Counted from the stretch's first letter, positions 39,001-51,306 are shown. The stretch: DNA of 64,000 nt from Vanrija pseudolonga (GCF_020906515.1 NC_085851.1:558001-622000), one strand, 5' to 3'. Numbers and translations: made by a program. Notes: a model not told the origin generated them from the letters alone.

Positions 39001-39667
39001 CGTTTGCCGGCGGAATGGTGTGTACGCGCCGGCACCGGTCGCGGTGTCGGGTCAGCGTCGGGCCCAGCCCGACGGCCAGCGACGAGCGAGCGAGTCGAGT
39101 CCAGTCAACCGGCGCGGCGCGGCGCGACGCCGCTGCTCCCACGCACGTCACGCCATGCGTGCATGAATGCGTGATGCGTGAGTGGCGACGCCGTGTGACC
39201 GGGTGATCGCCGAGCCTCGCCAGCCATAGGAGATCCGGAGCCCGGAGCCCGGAGCTCGCCGCCACCCCTGGCTGGACTGTACTTCCGCCCACCCGCTCAC
39301 CCGCCGGCCAGCCCGCCGCCGCAGCATGACCAACGCCGGCGGGGCGCGGGCCGCGCTCGGCGGCGGGTGTGTGTGTGCATGCTGCTTGCTGGCCGTGCAA
39401 CACACACTGCAGGATGCGTATGCAGCGTGCATGCTGCTCGCTGCGCCTTCCTCGCGGCGTGTCCCCGCTCGCCCCCGCCCACTTGCTCGGTACTCACCGT
39501 CTAGGACGCGCCTTGTCGCGCACGTAGCAAACATCTCCGAGTCCAAGAGCAATACACGCATCGCAAGGCGACGAGCCGGTACACCGCGTGCGCTTTGCGC
39601 GGCAGTGCTCGCACGCCTTGGACGTGCGGCGCTTGTACGGGTCGGCGTTGGGCGGGGACATTGTCAT
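36082..39667 (-). CDS. Zn2Cys6 fungal transcription factor
   Basis: Seven exons (complement of 39498-39667, 38828-38970, 37355-37964, 37023-37310, 36291-36619, 36082-36215; the first is followed by the second after 527 nt) total 557 residues in six joined pieces with matching phases. The binuclear cluster has Cys 19, 22, 29, 35, 38 and 47, followed by a basic linker (SKRRKK). The middle and C-terminal parts look like the fungal-specific transcription factor domain, for example LEDRLLMAYRAVQHFEFLPPG, ILSAMAWHARELGIHR and LLVLCTTARELGRSEAEELF. Such proteins bind CGG-type sites in the nucleus. The join from 38828 to 37964 skips 863 nt that is open in one frame; I treat it as intron because phase and donor fit, but an extra exon is possible. 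The start at 39667 fits the cluster; 39661 is an alternative. Confidence 0.8.
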
Positions 39668-40767
39668 TGTGGGGAAGGGGGTGCGGTGTCGCTGTCTGTC
39701 GATGGCGTGGTCGTTCGTCGAGGCAGAGACAGAGACAGAGACAGAGTGGACAGTGTCAAGATGCAGATGTTGTCTGCTGGTGGTGGTGTCAAGAAATGGG
39801 TGTGATGACCGGCCGGCGGTGACGCTCGGCGAGGTAAGCGAATAATCGGCGGGTGGTCGGCGGGTGGTCCGGGTGTACAGCAGGGAGTGGGGGGTTCGGT
39901 GAGCCGAGAGTTGTTGATGGTGGTGGTAGAAGCGACGACTATGTCGATGATGGAGCAGACACAAGGAGGTAGATAGATGCATGCACACAACACATGGATT
40001 CCCAGAATGCGAGGGGGCGCGAGGGCACCAAGCCATCATCGGCAACGCGGCGGGGAGTGTAGCGCGCGTCCATCCATCCCACAGTGGACGTACGTTGCGG
40101 TTGTTGCGGTCAATGTCATGGCTGGCGCCAGGCGCAAATCGCACGGCGGCCAGATCCCGACAAGCGAGTCATTCAGCAAGCAGCAATGCACCACCTGACC
40201 TGCAGCATTGCGTCGGGCCTTGCAGCTCCCACCTGGGAGTTAGTGCACTGCAGGGGAAATCCGATATGCCTTGCTTAGGCTCGGTTATGACTCGACTTGT
40301 TGCACTGCAGGTTGAAAGCAACATTCGCCCCCTCGGCCGTATCAATGTGCCTCGTAACGAGGCGCGGAGTCGCCGTCGCTTGGGTGCTGGTGAGTGAGCT
40401 TGGTTGCTCTCACACACACCGGATCATGCAATGCATACACCGGCTTGCCTGGTCTGAGCAACAGCATGCACGAGCACATCGCTAGCGAGCATGCATGCAT
40501 GCACATATACACACCTCGCACTCACTCGTCGTTTAGTCGTTGTCGTGTCTGTGTCTGGCTCGCTCGCCGCGGGCAACGCCCGACAATGCGACAATGCGGG
40601 CAACTCTTCGCGGCTTGCGGCAGCAGCGGCCAGGGAAATCGGGTGCAATGGAAATCGCCTGGCCAGCGGCCTGGAAAGGTCCGTCACCCGGGTCAAAGTT
40701 GCTCCACCCGGCCCAAGGAGAGTTTTGCCACGGCTCGTGCTTGCTGCGACGACAACTTGTAATTCAT

Positions 40768-40826
40768 GTCTAGTGTCTAGTGTCTAGTGTCTATAGTGTC
40801 CATGCTCTAGTGTCTAGTGTATGCTC
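40768..40826. repeat. Heptamer tandem repeat (GTCTAGT)n
   Basis: Several units of GTCTAGT run head to tail, interrupted by ATAGTGTCCATGCTC. It is a simple microsatellite. Confidence 0.85.
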
Positions 40827-41334
40827 TCCCTCGCCACCACCCATGCACATCGCAGCAACTCACAATGAATGCGGATTAACACCAGCACCAGCACCTCCCA
40901 CCGGGCCGCCAGCCTCGCCCCGCCCCGCCCCGCCCGGTGTCGGGCGACACCCGACACGTATACGCGCCGCGTCAAAAACGAATACCCGCGCGGCACCGAC
41001 CCGACGAGCATAAGTCTCGACTCACTCACTCGTCGCTCGGAGCTGAGCTGGCCCACCAAGTCAGCGACGGACGTCCACCGTCCACCCCACCGCCTACTCC
41101 GGCTGCTTGGCGCCTGCCCCCACCCTCGCTCACCGGCGTATCGCTCCCCCACCCGGCCTGCTGGCGGATGTGGGAGGACCCACCCACGTTCAAAGTCCTT
41201 GTGCGTGGCGCTTGGGTAACTCCGGTCTCAAACCTCTCGGATGTGCTGTTGCGACGACGTACAACCGCTGGGGATGATCTCACCGCTTGCTGCTGTTCTT
41301 GGCTCACTTACAGATCTCCTTGGTGCACGGTAAC

Positions 41335-41365
41335 CCGTGTCACTTGTCACTTGTCACTTGTCACT
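41335..41365. repeat. Heptamer tandem repeat (CACTTGT)n
   Basis: Three to four head-to-tail units of CACTTGT, a simple local repeat. Confidence 0.8.
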
Positions 41366-42116
41366 CACCGTTGGATACTCATGACGCAGCGCCAAGTCTT
41401 CCCAGGACGGGGTCTCCCACCAGGTGACCTCGCTTCACCTCGACACTCGTCACCTCGTTACCCCTCACCCCTCACTCCCCGTCGGTGCCACAGCCTCACG
41501 CTCCTCCACTGCGGAGTCCCGAGCCTCCGCAACTCGCCACAGAGCCACTCCTCCTCCCCGTCACCCCCACTTCCACCTGCCCCACTCCACTACTCACACG
41601 CTCACGCTCCGCATCACCCGATCAGCTCGCTCACTCTTCGCCACCACTCCCACCACGCGCCACCCCAACCCACCCTCTACTCTAACACGTTCATATTCAC
41701 TTTCTTTCCGAGGCCTGCCTAGCACAAGGCCAGACAGCCGGAGACAACGAGGAGGATTTGTTACAATGGGAGGATGGGGGGAAGGGTTAACCGGCTGGCT
41801 GTTGAACACGCGCGGTGTCGTAATGACATTTAACAAACATGGCGAATGAAAACATGCAGTGCTGTGTTGGCGTGGGTGATGTGTTGTGCAAGTCCGTGAC
41901 AATAACGTGTGAGGATATCGTGGCGGCTGGTTGTATTGTGGTGGATTTTTTTAGGGTTGGAGAAAAGCCGATGGGTTGGGTTATCAATGCCATGAAAGTG
42001 GATGCGGAAATGCGCGCGATAACAATAGCCGGGTAGGTGGTGGTCGGTGGTCGTGAAATACCAGTTTAGTTTTGATGAGGCGCGGAAATGCGACCATGGC
42101 GCAGATGTGACGACCT

Positions 42117-45100
42117 TTACGCAGTGGTCTCACGGAGCCACGCGACATACGTCGCGAGGAACTGAACCTGCTCATACGTCTCAATCGCCTTGAGACCGCG
42201 GCGCGAGCGGATCATGGCAATGACACGCTCGACGACCGACATGACGACGCAGTGCTCCTCCTCGGAGTTGGGTCCCGAGGGGGTCTGGGGCACGAGCTTC
42301 GAAGACTTGCGGCCGCTCTTGGAGCCGCTGCGGGCTGCAGCCGCTGCAGCAGAGACGACTGTAGCCTGCTCGGCGGCAGCAGCGAGCGTCGGGTGGGGCT
42401 GAACAAAGCCCATTTTGATCGCCCAGGCGCATGCAGTAAGGCCAGCACGGCCGATACCGCCTAAATCGGGTTAATATTAAACGAACAAAGACGACAGTGG
42501 GTGACTAACCGCGGCAGTGGACGAGGACGTTGATGCCCTTGAGAGTGTACTTGGTGGCAATGAGCGACACCTGCGCATCAAAGAGCTGCAGCGAGACGGG
42601 GGTGAATCCATCAGGCATGGGCAAGCTGGAGCATCTGGTAAGCGGTTGATAACGAGGAATGCGCAGTCGTGGATAATCACCGAATGACGTCAAGGCCAAT
42701 GTCAGACGCGAGTTCGCGGTACGTGTCCCAAGGCACGCCAAGAAGCTCGAGTTCCTCGTTATCCAAGCAACTGCGTGGGTTAGCGGTGACGTCGCTTGCC
42801 GCCAAAGGGCTCCACATACCAGACGATAGCGCCCACGCCGGCGCCCTTGATGCGACGAAGGTCGGTGGCGAGATCGCGACAGACTGGACCGCGGCCCTTG
42901 ACCGGGCCGTCCATTCTCAGCCTCTTGCCCGGGCACGAGGAGAGAAGGAGGTTGCCGAGCTGGGTAGGCTGGCGCACCGAGCCACGAGGGCGGCTCGACG
43001 AGGAGATCAAGGTCCTTGGTCCGGTAGGCGACACGCGGCCACTGGTAACAGGGCCCGCCTCACTGGCGCACTGGTTGGGCGGGGGGCAAGAGAGGAGGAG
43101 CGAGGGCACGTCCAGCTCCGAGCCCAGCAGAAGGGGCGTGCTCGCGTCGTGGTTGGGATCAGCGAGGAGATAGTTGCCGAGCGTCGCCATGATCTCGTTC
43201 GGGATGAAGGGGGAGATCACTATGGGGTGAGACGCAGAGGTCTTGACAGCGTGGCCAAAGAGCATGGGGGCACCGATCGCAGGGTGGACAAGAAGGTTCG
43301 GGACAGAACCAGTCATAAGCGAAGGAGGGGGAGTGAGCGCTGCAGGCTCATCCGTAAGCACGGGCGTGTCAACCGCCATCGGCTCGTCCACCTTTCGGCG
43401 CTTGTCCTCGTCGTCATCGCCGACAAAAGTCAGGGGACGCTTCGCAGGACACGAAGCTGAACGCGTCGGGCGAGACATGACGGCCACGGGGGGGACGCTC
43501 AGCGACTCGGGGTGAGACCCGGGGACGGACGGAATCGAGGACAGAGGCTCGGGCTCGTCAACGTCCATGCGATCCGTAGTCGCAAGGTTGGCCATCTGGT
43601 CAAGCTCGCTCAGAGACTTGGTCGAGTTGGCAAGCGAACCCCACTTGCTGTCGTCCTTGTCCTCGGCAGCCGAGGTGGCGATCGAGGTCGCGACCGACGC
43701 CATCGAGCTGACCGAGATGATGGACGCCTCACCGCGCCAGCCCTGCACACCGTCAACAAGTGGCGACGACATGGCGACACGAATGTCTTCAGCAGTCTGC
43801 TGCTCAACAGTGGTCTGGACCTTGAACGAGGCGTCAGCCGAGACAGAGGAGCGACGCTCAACTCTGTACTCGGCCTTGCTGCTCGTGGCCTGCCAAACAG
43901 CTGCGCAGAGAGCTGCACCATTGTCTTGCTGCTCGTTGATTGTGCCGGCGGAAACCGAGGTGGCGAGGGACGTCTGCGACGTGGAGACGAAAGAGTAGGT
44001 GCTCGGGACAGACTCGTCGGTCGACGAGCTGCGGGTAGACGTCGGCGCCGAAGCAAAGAACGTGCTGTCGTCGTCACAAAGCTTGCGTTCGAGCTCGGCC
44101 TGACGCTGCATGGTGCGGACGACCTGCCTGGGGTTGGCCCACGACTGAGGGACATAGTTGCTCGGGCAGCCGTTGGGGCCCCACTTGCCCAAGTTGTAGC
44201 CAGACTGGGGCCACTGCGAGCAGAGGCGAGCAAATTCAGTCACGCGCTTCTGCTGGAGCTCGGCCCACTCGGCACGACGCAAAGCCTCCACCGGGTTGTC
44301 GATCTCGGGAGATCCGGGGGTAATGGCCGGAGGCATGTTGCTAGGCACGGCAACAGCCGGGGGCAGCGCGTGGAGTGGCAAGGGCGTCGTCTCACTCATC
44401 TGAGCGACCTCTGGCGCAGGGGTAATCGTGAACGCCATGGGCGAGGCCGGGGTAGACATGGGCGAGAACGACTGGGGGGACGGGGCAATGTACGGGGACA
44501 TGCCGACTAGGCCCGGAGAGGGCGAGATGGGCTGCGCTGGGGACGAGGGCAGTCTGGGGCTCTCGCCCTCACGGCGACGGCTAAACGGGCTGATGGCCGC
44601 ACGGGCCATCTTACCAAACCCATTAACCCAGGATCTGGGCGAAGGTGTGGCAATAGGCACGTTCGGAAAACTTGTCGTGCTGCCCGAAACAATTTCGGCA
44701 TGGTCACCGTAGATGGACGATGAGGGCGTAGTCTCCGGCGTGGTCAAGGAAGCCGAGCAAGAGTCACTGCTGGCCGAGCTGCTCGTGGACATTGAGGGGA
44801 CCGCCGAAGCCGAGTCGTCAAACGACCAGCTGATGGAGCCCGTGCGCGACATGGCCATGGGGTCAGGCGAGCGCTGGCGCGGAGTGCCCATGCCGAGCAT
44901 GTCACTGGCCGACATTGGAACCTTGCCACCAGCAGGCGCCACCGCCGCCGCATTGGTCGCAGGGTTCAGTGGTGGAGGGTCCATTGCAGTGGCGCTGCTG
45001 CTCGACGATGTTGGAGGCACGGCCGAGTGCGACAGCTTGGACTGCTTCTTGAAGTGGCGCTGAAAGCCAGGAACTGGCAGTTGGGAGCCATTGCCCTTGG

Positions 45101-45179
45101 AGACATGACGAGCCGACGGAGTGGCGTTCTTTTGATGGAACAGAGGCGGCGGCGGGGTTGCCGTCGCCGTACGAGACAT
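42117..45179 (-). CDS. Large protein with C-terminal CDKN3-like dual-specificity phosphatase domain
   Basis: Four exons (complement of 42820-45179, 42681-42770, 42510-42634, 42117-42460) join in phase to 972 residues. The first 780 or so are Ser/Pro/Thr/Ala-rich and largely disordered, with one ordered-looking island (WPQSGYNLGKWGPNGCPSNY). The C-terminal domain reads DLRRIKGAGVGAIV, then GVPWDTYRELASDIGLDVI, then NVLVHCRGGIGRAGLTACAW. The CX5R catalytic loop is Cys857 to Arg863, preceded by His856, and the layout matches the CDKN3/KAP branch of cysteine phosphatases. Related enzymes dephosphorylate Cdk or other phosphoproteins. The long Ser/Pro-rich N-terminus is unusual for this small family and suggests phospho-regulated targeting; substrate is unknown. 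Confidence 0.82.
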
Positions 45180-47644
45180 GGTATGAGAAAGGGAGAGTCG
45201 GGTGGAAGGGGAGGTCGGCGAAGAAGTGCGGGCGTCGGTATGGCTATGATTGAGTTGACGACCGTTTTCTTGGCTCCTTTACTCGATGTCACTTGATCAA
45301 CAGGGTTGAGTGAATCCAAGCGGTGGTGGTGGTTGGGTGGAAGAGAATGTGCAGTGGGTGGCGGGCGGCAATGCGAGTTGACACTTTGATGCACAAAGAT
45401 GTAGGGGCTAGCAGCGTGGGTCTGGGTGGGTGGCAAACCAATGATGCTCGGAGATCGATGACGACGAACTTGTGGGTGGGGTGCGCGTGTGTCGTCGTAT
45501 CACTGAACAGCAATTGGGTCGACGACGACGACGAGTAAACGAGCGGGGGGAGGCGTGGTTTGGTGGTGTGGATGGATGGGTAAGCCCAATCGTCAGATTT
45601 ACTAATTGCCCGGATGCTTGGGTGGGTGGCGAAAACCTAAATGGGATTAATCCGACTGGGTTAAGGTTCCTGGCGGTTGGGTGGCGTTTCCTGATGTTGG
45701 ACGACGACGATGCCCGATGGCGACAATCTGACAAACCCCGAGTGGTAGTTACAGCCCTTTGAGACAAACAATGCACGAGCGCGCGAGGCAATGCACACGA
45801 CCAGTGGTGGTATCGATGGGATGAATGCTTGTTCACAGCTCAATGTTGTGGACGATGGCGACGACGATGGACAACTGGTGGTGCAAACAAGGTTTGGCTG
45901 GAAGAGGGCGGAAACGGGGTGATTGGCGGAAGAGGGCGGCGGAGGAAGGCGAGTTTGGGGGGCGGTGTGTGGTGGGTGGTGTGGGTAGTGTGTGGATGGG
46001 TGGAGGGCTACGACGGGGCTTGATACACCGACGATTTGACCGATAGCGAGGAAGCAGGAGAACCAGAGAGACGAAGAGTGATGGGCCCCAACTGAAGGCG
46101 GGTGATGCGTATAGCAGTGTCCGTTGCAATAAAGCCAAAGAGCCACGAGAGAGACTTTGGGAGCGACGTCAATGCTGGGTGGCGGCTATAGGCGTGGACA
46201 GTTTGCTAGACTTCAGGTTGGAATTCGAGGGGGGGCGTACACAGAAACAAACAGGACCGAGGATGTAGTCGCCCGGCGTCGAGAGAGAGAGAGCGGTGAG
46301 GGACGTGGTGTGTGTGTGGAATCTTTCACTGCTGCTGCTGACCGACGGCGGGGACGATGGTGATGTAAAGCGACATGTTGGGTGGTAGTTATTTGGTGGC
46401 GTCGTAGTAGTAGCTGGTTGTAATCAAATCAATGCAGTGGGAGGAAATGGGGAAGCGTTGAGAGAGTGGTGCGTTAAGACGAATCGCGCGCAAGCTGGCC
46501 CCTCTGTCGATAGTGGGCGAGCTGTTTGCGAGACGAATGTATTGGCCAATATACGAGGTTGCGATAAGAGAGGTGTGTGGTGGAAGCCAGACGACGAGAG
46601 GAGGGAAGAGCGGCGAGAGGCGAGGGCTGGCTGTTTTGAAATCGAGCAAGGTAAGTTGTTGTGCTGTTTGAAGTCGAAGGAAGCTGCGAGAGAGGGAAGA
46701 GGGGGGAGAGGGAAAGGAGGAGAGGTCGAGGAGGGGAAGAAGGGAGGAGGAGGGGGGCACGAGTCAGTGCTTTGGTCCTGCAGAGGAGAGTAGGGTGGTG
46801 GAATAGTAGTGGTAGTCGATGGAAAATCGATGCGTGCAGTGGGGGTTGGTGGGGTGGGCGGGGTGGGTGGCCAGGCGGCAGTGGTGGTGAGTAGTGGTGG
46901 GTGGCCACAGCAAGGGAAGGGGGCCAGGACCGAGGGAAGGAAGCAGGCAGGCAGGCGGCCGCGGCATCAACCACGGGCGGCGGCTCGAGCCGTGAATGAG
47001 CGCGGCGGCGGCGGCAGCTTGCACCCCCCATCCTCCTCACCCCAGCGGCAAGTTTTGACCCCGCTCTCACTCAACAAGCAACATTACCCACCTTTTTGAT
47101 ACCGGGGGTCAACAAGAGGGTGGCAGGGCGAGCAGGGGTGTGTTTGGGGCGTGTAGTGTACGATAACAGCCGTATCGTCAACAACGAGCGAGTAGTAGCA
47201 ACGGCGGCTACGACAATGGACACTGTCAAGAGCTGAACGCGGTACACGCTTGGCTTTGGGCCACGATCAGTGACGTGGTGGCGAGGCCAAGTAATGTTCA
47301 TGACAGGTGGTAGCGAGAAGCCACCCGGTTGGCTGCCTGACTGGCTGGCCGGTCAAGTCAAGAAGCACCAGCTCACAGGCCAAGCTAACGACGTCGTCGG
47401 ACCTGCGAGGCAGGCAGCAGCGCGCGCGGGCCGATTGATTTGACCACGGTACCACGGGCTTGCTTCGTTTAGGGCCGCATCGCAGCCTCAGCCTGGCCGC
47501 GCTGGCCCGCGGGCCGCTCTGGCTGGTTCTGGTTCTGGTTCCCATCCATCTGCTGACCGGGGCTCGCCGTCGTCGCTACTGCTGCTAGGAGGGAGGCTGC
47601 TGCTGGACGCTGGTTGGCTGGTGGTGATTCATGCAAGTCAGGTG

Positions 47645-47688
<44 letters not shown>

Positions 47689-48538
47689 CATGAGCAGCAA
47701 GGAAGCAGCAGTGGGTGGGTGGGTGGGATCACCGACAACAGCCGCGCTGCCTTGCGCCTGTGCCCGCCCTGCCTGCCCCCAACTGCGCTGTATGGTGGGT
47801 GGCGACAGAGACAAGCTGACGTCGACGTACGTCGCCTTTGACACGGCCTAGCTCTGGTTGGTTGGCGCGGTACGCGGTAAACCGGCACAAGGCGCGTGAC
47901 GCGAGGCGGCAAGACCGCAGCCAGCCAGCCAGCGGCGTGCAGATCTGGCTGATGAGAATCCAGACCGCCCACGGAAGAAGCCAAAGGGCAGAAAATAGTC
48001 CCGCGGTGATGGTCCAATTGATCCCGCTGCCATGACTTGTATCACCCCCCCTCTTTAATACCTTATGCCACCCTCCCCTTACAAATCACCGCCAAACTCC
48101 GAGGCGTGGCTGAAATTGTCGCGTGCCTGGCTCGACAAGTTGCAGATTCGCTGGGAGTTGGTGCTCGCTGCCGCCGACGCCGCGCTCGCTGCTCGCTCGC
48201 TGGCTCGCTGCTCACCTTGAACCATCTCCACACCTCGTGTTCAACATCCAAAAAAATAGTTTGCCGTTGACTTGCCAGCAAACAGGACAGTTCTTGGTGA
48301 GTCGACACGGCAGCGGTAGCGAGGCGCACGCTCGGCGCGCGGCAAGGCCCACACGACGACAAACCCCGAGGCCGCTCGCACCTCGCACCGCGGCCAACTT
48401 TTACCCTCAATCACAAACCACTGACACCTTCCTCCCAGACTTGAGTTTCTCGTCGAGATCTTTGATTCCAAGTACGCAAGCCCCTCACGCCTTTTAAAAC
48501 TACCCACCACCCCCACCAACCCACCAACAACCACCACA
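45180..48538. other. 3.4 kb between divergent phosphatase gene and RPS0
   Basis: Two divergent genes face away from this stretch, so it holds both promoters. The left two kilobases are purine-rich (GGAG/GGTGG-type on the + strand). A tetranucleotide repeat lies at 47644-47690 and a GGGTG run near 47.71 kb. The last 60 bp before RPS0 are C/A-rich, as is common for ribosomal protein genes. No supported gene. Confidence 0.45.
47644..47690. repeat. Tetranucleotide repeat (GCAG)n
   Basis: About 47 bp of perfect GCAG repeats (nearly twelve units), followed within 30 bp by a GGGT run. Confidence 0.9.
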
Positions 48539-49127
48539 ATGTCCAAGGTCCCCGCTGCCCTTAACGCTACCGAGGAGGACGTCCAGCTCCTCCTCTCGGC
48601 CCAGGCCCACCTCGGCACCAAGAACTGCGACAAGTCGATGGAGCAGTACGTCTGGAAGCGCCGCGCCGACGGCATCCACGTCCTCAACGTTGGCAAGACC
48701 TGGGAGAAGCTCGTCCTCGCTGCCCGTGTCATTGCCTCGATTGAGAACCCCGCCGACATCTGTGTCATCTCGGCCCGCCCCTACGGCCACCGTGCCGTCC
48801 TCAAGTACGCCAAGTTCACTGGCGCCCAGGCCATTGCCGGCCGCTTCACCCCCGGTTCGTTCACCAACTACATCACCCGCTCGTTCAAGGAGCCCCGCCT
48901 CATCATTGTGACCGACCCCCGTGTCGACCACCAGGCTATCCGTGAGGCCGCCTACGTCAACATCCCCGTCATTGCCTTTGCCGACACCGACGCCTCGCTC
49001 AAGTTTGTCGACATTGCCATCCCCACCAACAACAAGTCGCGCCACTCGATCGGCCTTCTTTGGTACCTCCTCTGCCGTGAGGTCCTCCGCCTCAAGGGCG
49101 AGGTCCCCCGCGGCCCCACCGGCCCCG

Positions 49128-49185
<58 letters not shown>

Positions 49186-49402
49186 CGAGGCCCAGGAGAA
49201 GGCCGCCGCCGCCGAGGAGGAGGCCGCTGCCGCCACCGAGACCGCTGCCCCCGTCGCCGACGACTGGGCTGCCGGTGCCTCGAACGACGCTGCCTTTGCC
49301 GCCCAGCCCACCGACCAGGCCCTCGACTGGTCGGCTGAGCCCCAGTCGGGCGACTGGGCCGCTGAGCCCGCCGCCGCCACTGAGGCCGCCACCGAGTGGT
49401 AA
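48539..49402 (+). CDS. RPS0: 40S ribosomal protein S0 (RPSA/uS2 family)
   Basis: A single uninterrupted frame of 287 residues, the usual size. The uS2 fold is unmistakable: [52 protein letters not shown] and [19 protein letters not shown] are family hallmarks. The C-terminal tail is acidic and Ala-rich with repeated DW/EW motifs ending ATEW, as in other eukaryotic RPSA proteins. It sits on the head-platform region of the 40S subunit and is needed for late 18S rRNA processing. Codon use is strikingly biased to C/G-ending codons, as expected for a highly expressed gene. No intron in the coding part; an intron in the 5' leader cannot be excluded. Confidence 0.97.
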
Positions 49403-50207
49403 ACAAAACAACCACTCGCCCTGCATTTGCTAGGATCCATGGGTTCGTTTGTAGCATGAAAATGTGATCAGACGTTTCAGTTTGCAAAGCACATCGAGCG
49501 CAGCGAGGTGTGCGATTCGTCTGGAGGGAACTGATCTGGTGCAGTCGTGAGGATGTGAGCGAGTTGCTGGGCGTGAGCGCTGTCGTCCTAATCTTATCTG
49601 CACTACTCGAGGTGAAGCAGCGTGTCGAGCTCGGTGTTACGCTCGCAACACTTTGCTCCCGCAATCGCCACAAACCATCACCTGTAGGTCGCGGCCCTTG
49701 TGCCCAGCCCCCAACGACCAAGGCAAGGCCAGGAAGGGTCTGGCGGTCTGGGCGCGCTCGGCGTCTCAGGAGCGCAAGTGCACGTGTCACGAGGGAGAAC
49801 GTACGCGTCGCGTCTGTCGATCGCAGCATGCCCGAGGGTGTGAGGCAGGCCAGTCTCCAGCCTCCAGCCTCCGCTGGAGATGAATGGAACGGACTCGGCG
49901 CCGACGATATCCCCAGCCATTGCAGTCATCGCTCCTGATTAGAAATGCACGCCCCAGCGCCTCGGTGTCTGTTATCATGCCCGAGGGCGTGGCGTGGGCG
50001 CGATGCAATAGCCATACATAGGCCGTCGCGGAATGGCTGCACGAATGGCGGCGTGGCAGTCGCGGTGGATGACCAAGCGATGCCATCCCGAAGCGAAGGG
50101 AGTTTTAGTTTGATCCAGTCACTCACCCCCACAAATCCATGACGTAGTGTCCATTCCACAACTGTGTATATAATTCCCAACCCACCCCCCCAACCCACCC
50201 CATCCCA
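49403..50207. other. Intergenic between RPS0 and second GST
   Basis: The 3' flank of RPS0 and promoter of the GST gene lie here, with a TATA box near its right end. Open frames are present on both strands but show no protein-like features. Confidence 0.45.
50167..50173 (+). promoter_or_regulatory. TATA box of second GST gene
   Basis: TATATAA lies 41 bp before an in-frame ATG at 50208 and 113 bp before the ATG at 50280. This spacing would place the transcription start near or just before 50208, making it uncertain which ATG is used. Confidence 0.45.
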
Positions 50208-50279
50208 ATGCTCCTCTCCCGCATAGTCCCCTACCTAACGCCTGCGCTCCCCTCCTTCTTCTTCCGCACAGCATCCACC

Positions 50280-51217
50280 ATGTCGAGCTCAATCTTCACG
50301 CCCGAGCGTCCCGCGTCGTACGTCGCGGCCCTTGGCGCGCCCGCCCTGCACCTCTTCACGGCCAACACGCCCAATGGGCAGAAGACGAACATTATGCTCG
50401 AGGAGCTGAGGCTCGCGTACCCGGACAAGAAGGAGATTGGGTATGATTTTGTGCGGGTTAACCTTTCGACGAACGAGCAGAAGGTGAGTTGGCCGCGAGG
50501 TCGCGAGCGCAGCGAGCGAGCGAGCGGGCGACGGTGTGCTGCTCGTCGCGGGCGCTGGGAGCAGTGGAGACCGGAAACGAGACGAGATGAGCCGCAGCTG
50601 ACACCCCGCCCCCCTAGACCCCCGAGTTCCTCAAGATCAACCCCAACGGCCGCATCCCCGCCCTGATCGACAACAACGTCAACCCGCCGACGGGCCACCG
50701 CGTGTTCGAATCCGCCAGCATCCTGCTCTGGCTCGTGGAGAACTATGACACCGAGTTCAAGCTGAGCTTCAAGGACCCTCTGCTGCGCAGCGACGCGTTG
50801 AGCTGGATCTTCTTCACGCACGGTGGTGTGGGACCCATGTTCGGGTAAGTCGCGGCGCCTTCTTTGGTGTCTGGCTGCGCCCGCCCTCGACCCCGCTAAC
50901 CCCCACCCAGCCAAGCAGGCCACTTCCTCCACCTGCCCGAGAAGATTCCCTACGCCATCAAGCGGTACACGGACGAGATGCGCCGCTTGCTGAGCGTGTT
51001 CGAGGACCACCTCGGCACCGAGCGCACCTACCTCGTCGACAACCGCTTCTCCGTGGCCGACATCAACGCCATCACGTGGGTCAAGGGCGCGTCCCGCGCG
51101 GGCATCGACCTCGCCAAGGAGTTCCCGGCGGTTAACGGCTGGATTGAGCGCTCGTTTGCCCGCGACGGCGTGCAGAAGGGCGTCAACCTGCTCGCTGGGC
51201 CGGCGCATGCGCTGTAG
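50280..51217 (+). CDS. Glutathione S-transferase, Ure2-like class (second copy)
   Basis: Three exons (50280-50483, 50618-50844, 50911-51217) give 245 residues. Motifs parallel the first GST: LHLFTANTPNGQK, then [33 protein letters not shown], and the C-terminal LVDNRFSVADINAITWV. Both introns sit at the same places in the protein as in the gene at 1843-2986. An upstream in-frame ATG at 50208 would add 24 residues reading MLLSRIVPYLTPALPSFFFR, hydrophobic with Arg and no acidic residues, which could act as a mitochondrial presequence. The enzyme likely conjugates or reduces electrophiles or peroxides with glutathione. Confidence 0.9.
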
Positions 51218-51306
51218 CCGGGCGCAAGGGGTTGTGTAGTAGTATACATTGATGGATTGTGAATACACTGCGGGGGCGTCAGGATGCGACGCGCCACTCG
51301 ACTCAC

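Larger units (their letters stand above)
39668..42116. other. Gene-poor stretch with microsatellites
   Basis: This holds the 5' region of the Zn2Cys6 gene and the 3' flank of the phosphatase-domain gene. It contains a hexamer repeat GACAGA (just before, at about 39723-39746 in the leader), heptamer repeats at 40768-40826 and 41335-41365, and GCATG-rich clusters near 40.49 kb. No credible coding region. Confidence 0.45.

Noticed and set aside
48500-49426. 308-residue minus-strand frame opposite RPS0
   Set aside because: It is the Gly/Val-rich mirror frame of a highly biased ribosomal protein gene and has no independent support.
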